Positions 21,448 through 23,131 of a stretch of 23,131 bases of DNA are shown one piece after another. Position 1 is the stretch's first letter, and every line of letters starts with the position of its first letter. Source of the stretch: JAOPZW01 sp036555665 (GTDB lineage: Bacteria > Actinomycetota > Thermoleophilia > Solirubrobacterales > Solirubrobacteraceae); assembly GCA_036555665.1 (NCBI GenBank), contig DATBKW010000330.1:1-23131 (forward strand), read 5' to 3'. The position numbers and the translations under genes are program-made. The notes under the pieces were generated by a model that worked only from the letters and a program-made list of their open reading frames with translations, was not told where the DNA came from and did no database searches.

Positions 21448-21657
21448 CTAGCGCCGGCGGGCGCGACCGCGGACCTCGTCCGGCTCGCGCCAGCCGAAAT
21501 AGACGGGCGCGAGGAGGCGCGTGCAGACGATCGCGACGAAGACCGGCACGAGGAGCTGCAGCCAGGGACTCGTCCCAAGCCCGACCAGGAACAGCCCCAA
21601 CGTCACGGCCACCGTTGCGAGAAAGCACAGGACGACGTGGTCACGCACGCGCCTCAT
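21448..21657 (-). CDS. Small membrane protein (69 aa), unknown function
   Basis: Starts at ATG 21655-21657, overlapping the stop of the 78-residue membrane gene (ATGA). Two hydrophobic helices (about residues 8-25, VVLCFLATVAVTLGLFLVGL, and 30-48, LQLLVPVFVAIVCTRLLAPV) are followed by a basic tail (RGRARRR). A short Gly/Ser/Pro turn links the helices. No family is recognised. Part of the dprA-downstream chain, 27 bp before thiD. Confidence 0.72.
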   Translation of the reverse strand: MRRVRDHVVLCFLATVAVTLGLFLVGLGTSPWLQLLVPVFVAIVCTRLLAPVYFGWREPDEVRGRARRR

Positions 21658-21890
21658 GGTACGCCGAGAGCCTTCAAGGTCACGAGGAGGACAACGCCAA
21701 CGCAGAGCCCAAACGTCGCCCAGCGGGTGGTGATCAGCCACCTGCGGTCGGCGTCCTTCGTGCGCTCAAATGACTTCGCTGCCGCGACCGCACCCAGCGC
21801 TCCGAAGGTCGCCACGAACTGCAAGACAAAGCCGATCTCAGGGACCGGGCCCAGCGCAAGCGACGCCTCGCGGGTCATCGCTGCGCTCAC
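21654..21890 (-). CDS. Small membrane protein (78 aa), unknown function
   Basis: Starts at GTG 21888-21890, overlapping the dprA stop (GTGA); an ATG four codons later is the alternative. Two hydrophobic segments (about 15-38, IGFVLQFVATFGALGAVAAA, and 57-75, WATFGLCVGVVLLVTLKALG) flank a charged loop (SFERTKDADRRW). With the next gene it makes a pair of two-helix mini-proteins that might form a complex. Function unknown. Confidence 0.75.
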   Translation of the reverse strand: MSAAMTREASLALGPVPEIGFVLQFVATFGALGAVAAAKSFERTKDADRRWLITTRWATFGLCVGVVLLVTLKALGVP

Positions 21891-22993
21891 TGAGGGATGA
21901 CGACATAGCGGCCGCCGGGCGCCCGTCGGAGATGGCCCATCAGCTCAAGCTCCGTCAGAGCCGCCAGCGTCGGGCCGGCGTCGGCTGGGGTGTGAGTCAG
22001 CGCGGCGAGCGTGTCGCGTCCGTCGGCCACCGCTACGAGCACGTCGCGCAGCCGCGGCTCGATGTGCAACTCGGGCGCGTCGTGGCGATCGACGCCGACC
22101 ACGGCGTCAAGGGCGTCGCGGGCGTCACGGATGACCACGGCGCCGTCGCGCAGCAGCGCGTTGGCCCCAGCCGAGCGCCATGCGGTCACGGGACCCGGCA
22201 CCGCGCCGATCTCGCGCCCGAGGTCCGCCGCGACCTCGGCGGTGATGAGCGAGCCCGAGCGCTGCGCGGCCTCGACGACGATCGTCATGTGGCCGAGCGC
22301 GGCGATGATCCGGTTGCGCGCTGGGAAGCACCACCGCATTGCGACGAAACCCGGCGGGAGCTCGCTCACCACGCATCCGTGCTCGGCGATCAGCCGGTGC
22401 AGGCGTGCCTTGCTCGGCGGATAGGGGACGTCAGCGCCGCCGGCGAGCACCGCGACGGTGCGGCCGCTCGATTCGAGGCCGCCGGTATGCGCGGCGCTGT
22501 CGACGCCCAGCGCCATCCCGCTGACGACGGTGACCCGCGCCGCCGCCAGGCCGCGGCCGAGCCCGCGCGCCACCTCGAGTGCGTCGATCGATGCCCGCCG
22601 CGTCCCCACGACCGCGACGGCTCGTGGACCGTCATCGAGATCGCCTCCGACCAGGTCGGCGAGCCGCTCCGCGCCGCCGGCGACGAAAACCACCGCCGGG
22701 CCGTCGTCGAGGTCGTGCAATCGCGCCGGGTAGGCGTCCGTATGGCGACAGACGGCCTCGAGGCCGGCCTCGTCCACCGACGTGCGCAGCCCATCGATGT
22801 TCAAAGCCTCGAGCTCAGCGGCGAGCGCGGCCGCCCGCATACCGCCGAGGCTGGCCAGCAGTTGCTCCTCGGAGAGCGCCAGGATCTCGCGGATCCGGCG
22901 CTTCTCGTGGCGCGCGACTTCGATCGCGCCCGCGAGGTGGGCGATGAGCCACGTCCGCGACAGGCAGGCATCGCACGCGTCGATGCCGGTCAT
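21887..22993 (-). CDS. dprA: DNA processing protein DprA
   Basis: DprA (Smf) binds incoming single-stranded DNA and loads RecA in natural transformation, though it is also widespread in bacteria not known to be competent. A 368-residue protein with an N-terminal helical region (about 1-85, SAM-like), the Rossmann-like core (about 125-285: VVGTRRAS, VSGMALGVDSAAHTGGL, VLAGGADVPYP, FPARNRIIAALG, AAQRSGSLITAEVAADLGRE, AVPGPV) and a C-terminal winged helix (about 310-365). Two N-terminal cysteines (CDAC, C7 and C10) are unusual but may be incidental. The ATG overlaps the comM stop, the usual comM-dprA order. Confidence 0.96.
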   Translation of the reverse strand: MTGIDACDACLSRTWLIAHLAGAIEVARHEKRRIREILALSEEQLLASLGGMRAAALAAELEALNIDGLRTSVDEAGLEAVCRHTDAYPARLHDLDDGPAVVFVAGGAERLADLVGGDLDDGPRAVAVVGTRRASIDALEVARGLGRGLAAARVTVVSGMALGVDSAAHTGGLESSGRTVAVLAGGADVPYPPSKARLHRLIAEHGCVVSELPPGFVAMRWCFPARNRIIAALGHMTIVVEAAQRSGSLITAEVAADLGREIGAVPGPVTAWRSAGANALLRDGAVVIRDARDALDAVVGVDRHDAPELHIEPRLRDVLVAVADGRDTLAALTHTPADAGPTLAALTELELMGHLRRAPGGRYVVIPQ

Positions 22994-23131
22994 GCGACCG
23001 CCCCGAGCGCGCCGCTCGCCTCGTGGCGATACCCGAGCGCCGCGACGATGTGGTCGCGGAGCACCGCGTCGCTCGCGGCGAGATCGGCGATCGTCCGCGC
23101 CACCCGGAGCGTCCGGTCGCGCCCGCGCGCG
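22990..23131 (-). CDS. comM: Magnesium-chelatase-family AAA ATPase ComM/YifB (C-terminal fragment)
   Basis: Only the last ~46 residues are in the window. They read RVARTIADLAASDAVLRDHI and end in ALGYRHEASGALGAVA. The RVARTIADL-x-S pattern followed by a helix and AL-x-YR is the C-terminal helical lid of the ComM/YifB family, a helicase acting in DNA uptake recombination. The stop overlaps the dprA ATG. The rest of the gene lies to the right of the window. Confidence 0.85.
   Translation of the reverse strand, partial: ARGRDRTLRVARTIADLAASDAVLRDHIVAALGYRHEASGALGAVA

Noticed and set aside
21429..21500. TPP riboswitch upstream of thiD
   Set aside because: Only an 18-27 bp gap to the upstream gene and no CUGAGA/thi-box-like sequence seen.

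Overview
The window looks like chromosome from a very GC-rich actinobacterium. The GC-rich third codon positions, GTG/TTG starts, dense stop/start overlaps and leaderless-looking promoters all fit, and several protein variants (EF-G2, an actinobacterial-type Crp-like regulator, an atypical SDR beside a PlsC-like enzyme) suggest the Thermoleophilia/Solirubrobacterales. That placement is inference from sequence style, not a database result. I see no rRNA, tRNA, CRISPR array, insertion sequence or prophage.

Region 1 (1-5848) is a [NiFe]-hydrogenase locus of the high-affinity, hydrogen-scavenging type (group 1h, formerly group 5). A leftward operon runs hypC, a second hypC-like gene, hypD, hypE and a hydrogenase small subunit cut by the window edge. 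Back to back with it, a rightward unit holds a Crp/Fnr-like regulator, a second complete hydrogenase small subunit and a 96-residue unknown protein. No large subunit lies in the window; the rightward small subunit has none beside it. Between the two units are two copies of a 16-bp CRP-like palindrome, CGTAA/GGTAA-N6-TTACC, which I predict to be the regulator's operators.

Region 2 (5857-9258, leftward) encodes an EF-G-like GTPase with altered G motifs, a CxxC zinc-ribbon-like protein, a 72-residue protein and an RNase HI-like protein. Divergent from it (9333-10324, rightward) are a small lipoprotein and a MarR regulator with a cysteine-rich tail. The shared promoter region carries a 16-bp direct repeat and three GATATC sites.

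Region 3 (10359-12703, leftward) is xer recombinase, a WhiG/FliA-type sigma factor and a cupin-TPR protein. A small rightward ORF (12675-12956) follows. Region 4 (12964-16740, leftward) is NT5C-type 5'-nucleotidase, PlsC-like acyltransferase, atypical SDR and L,D-transpeptidase, so an envelope/lipid theme. An alpha/beta hydrolase (16779-17765) diverges from it.

Region 5 (17879-23131, leftward) holds comM (partial), dprA, two tiny membrane proteins, thiD, two hypothetical proteins and ilvD. This is DNA uptake/processing beside thiamine and branched-chain amino acid synthesis. The most unusual part of the window is the hydrogenase locus with its orphan second small subunit, coupled regulator and twin operators.
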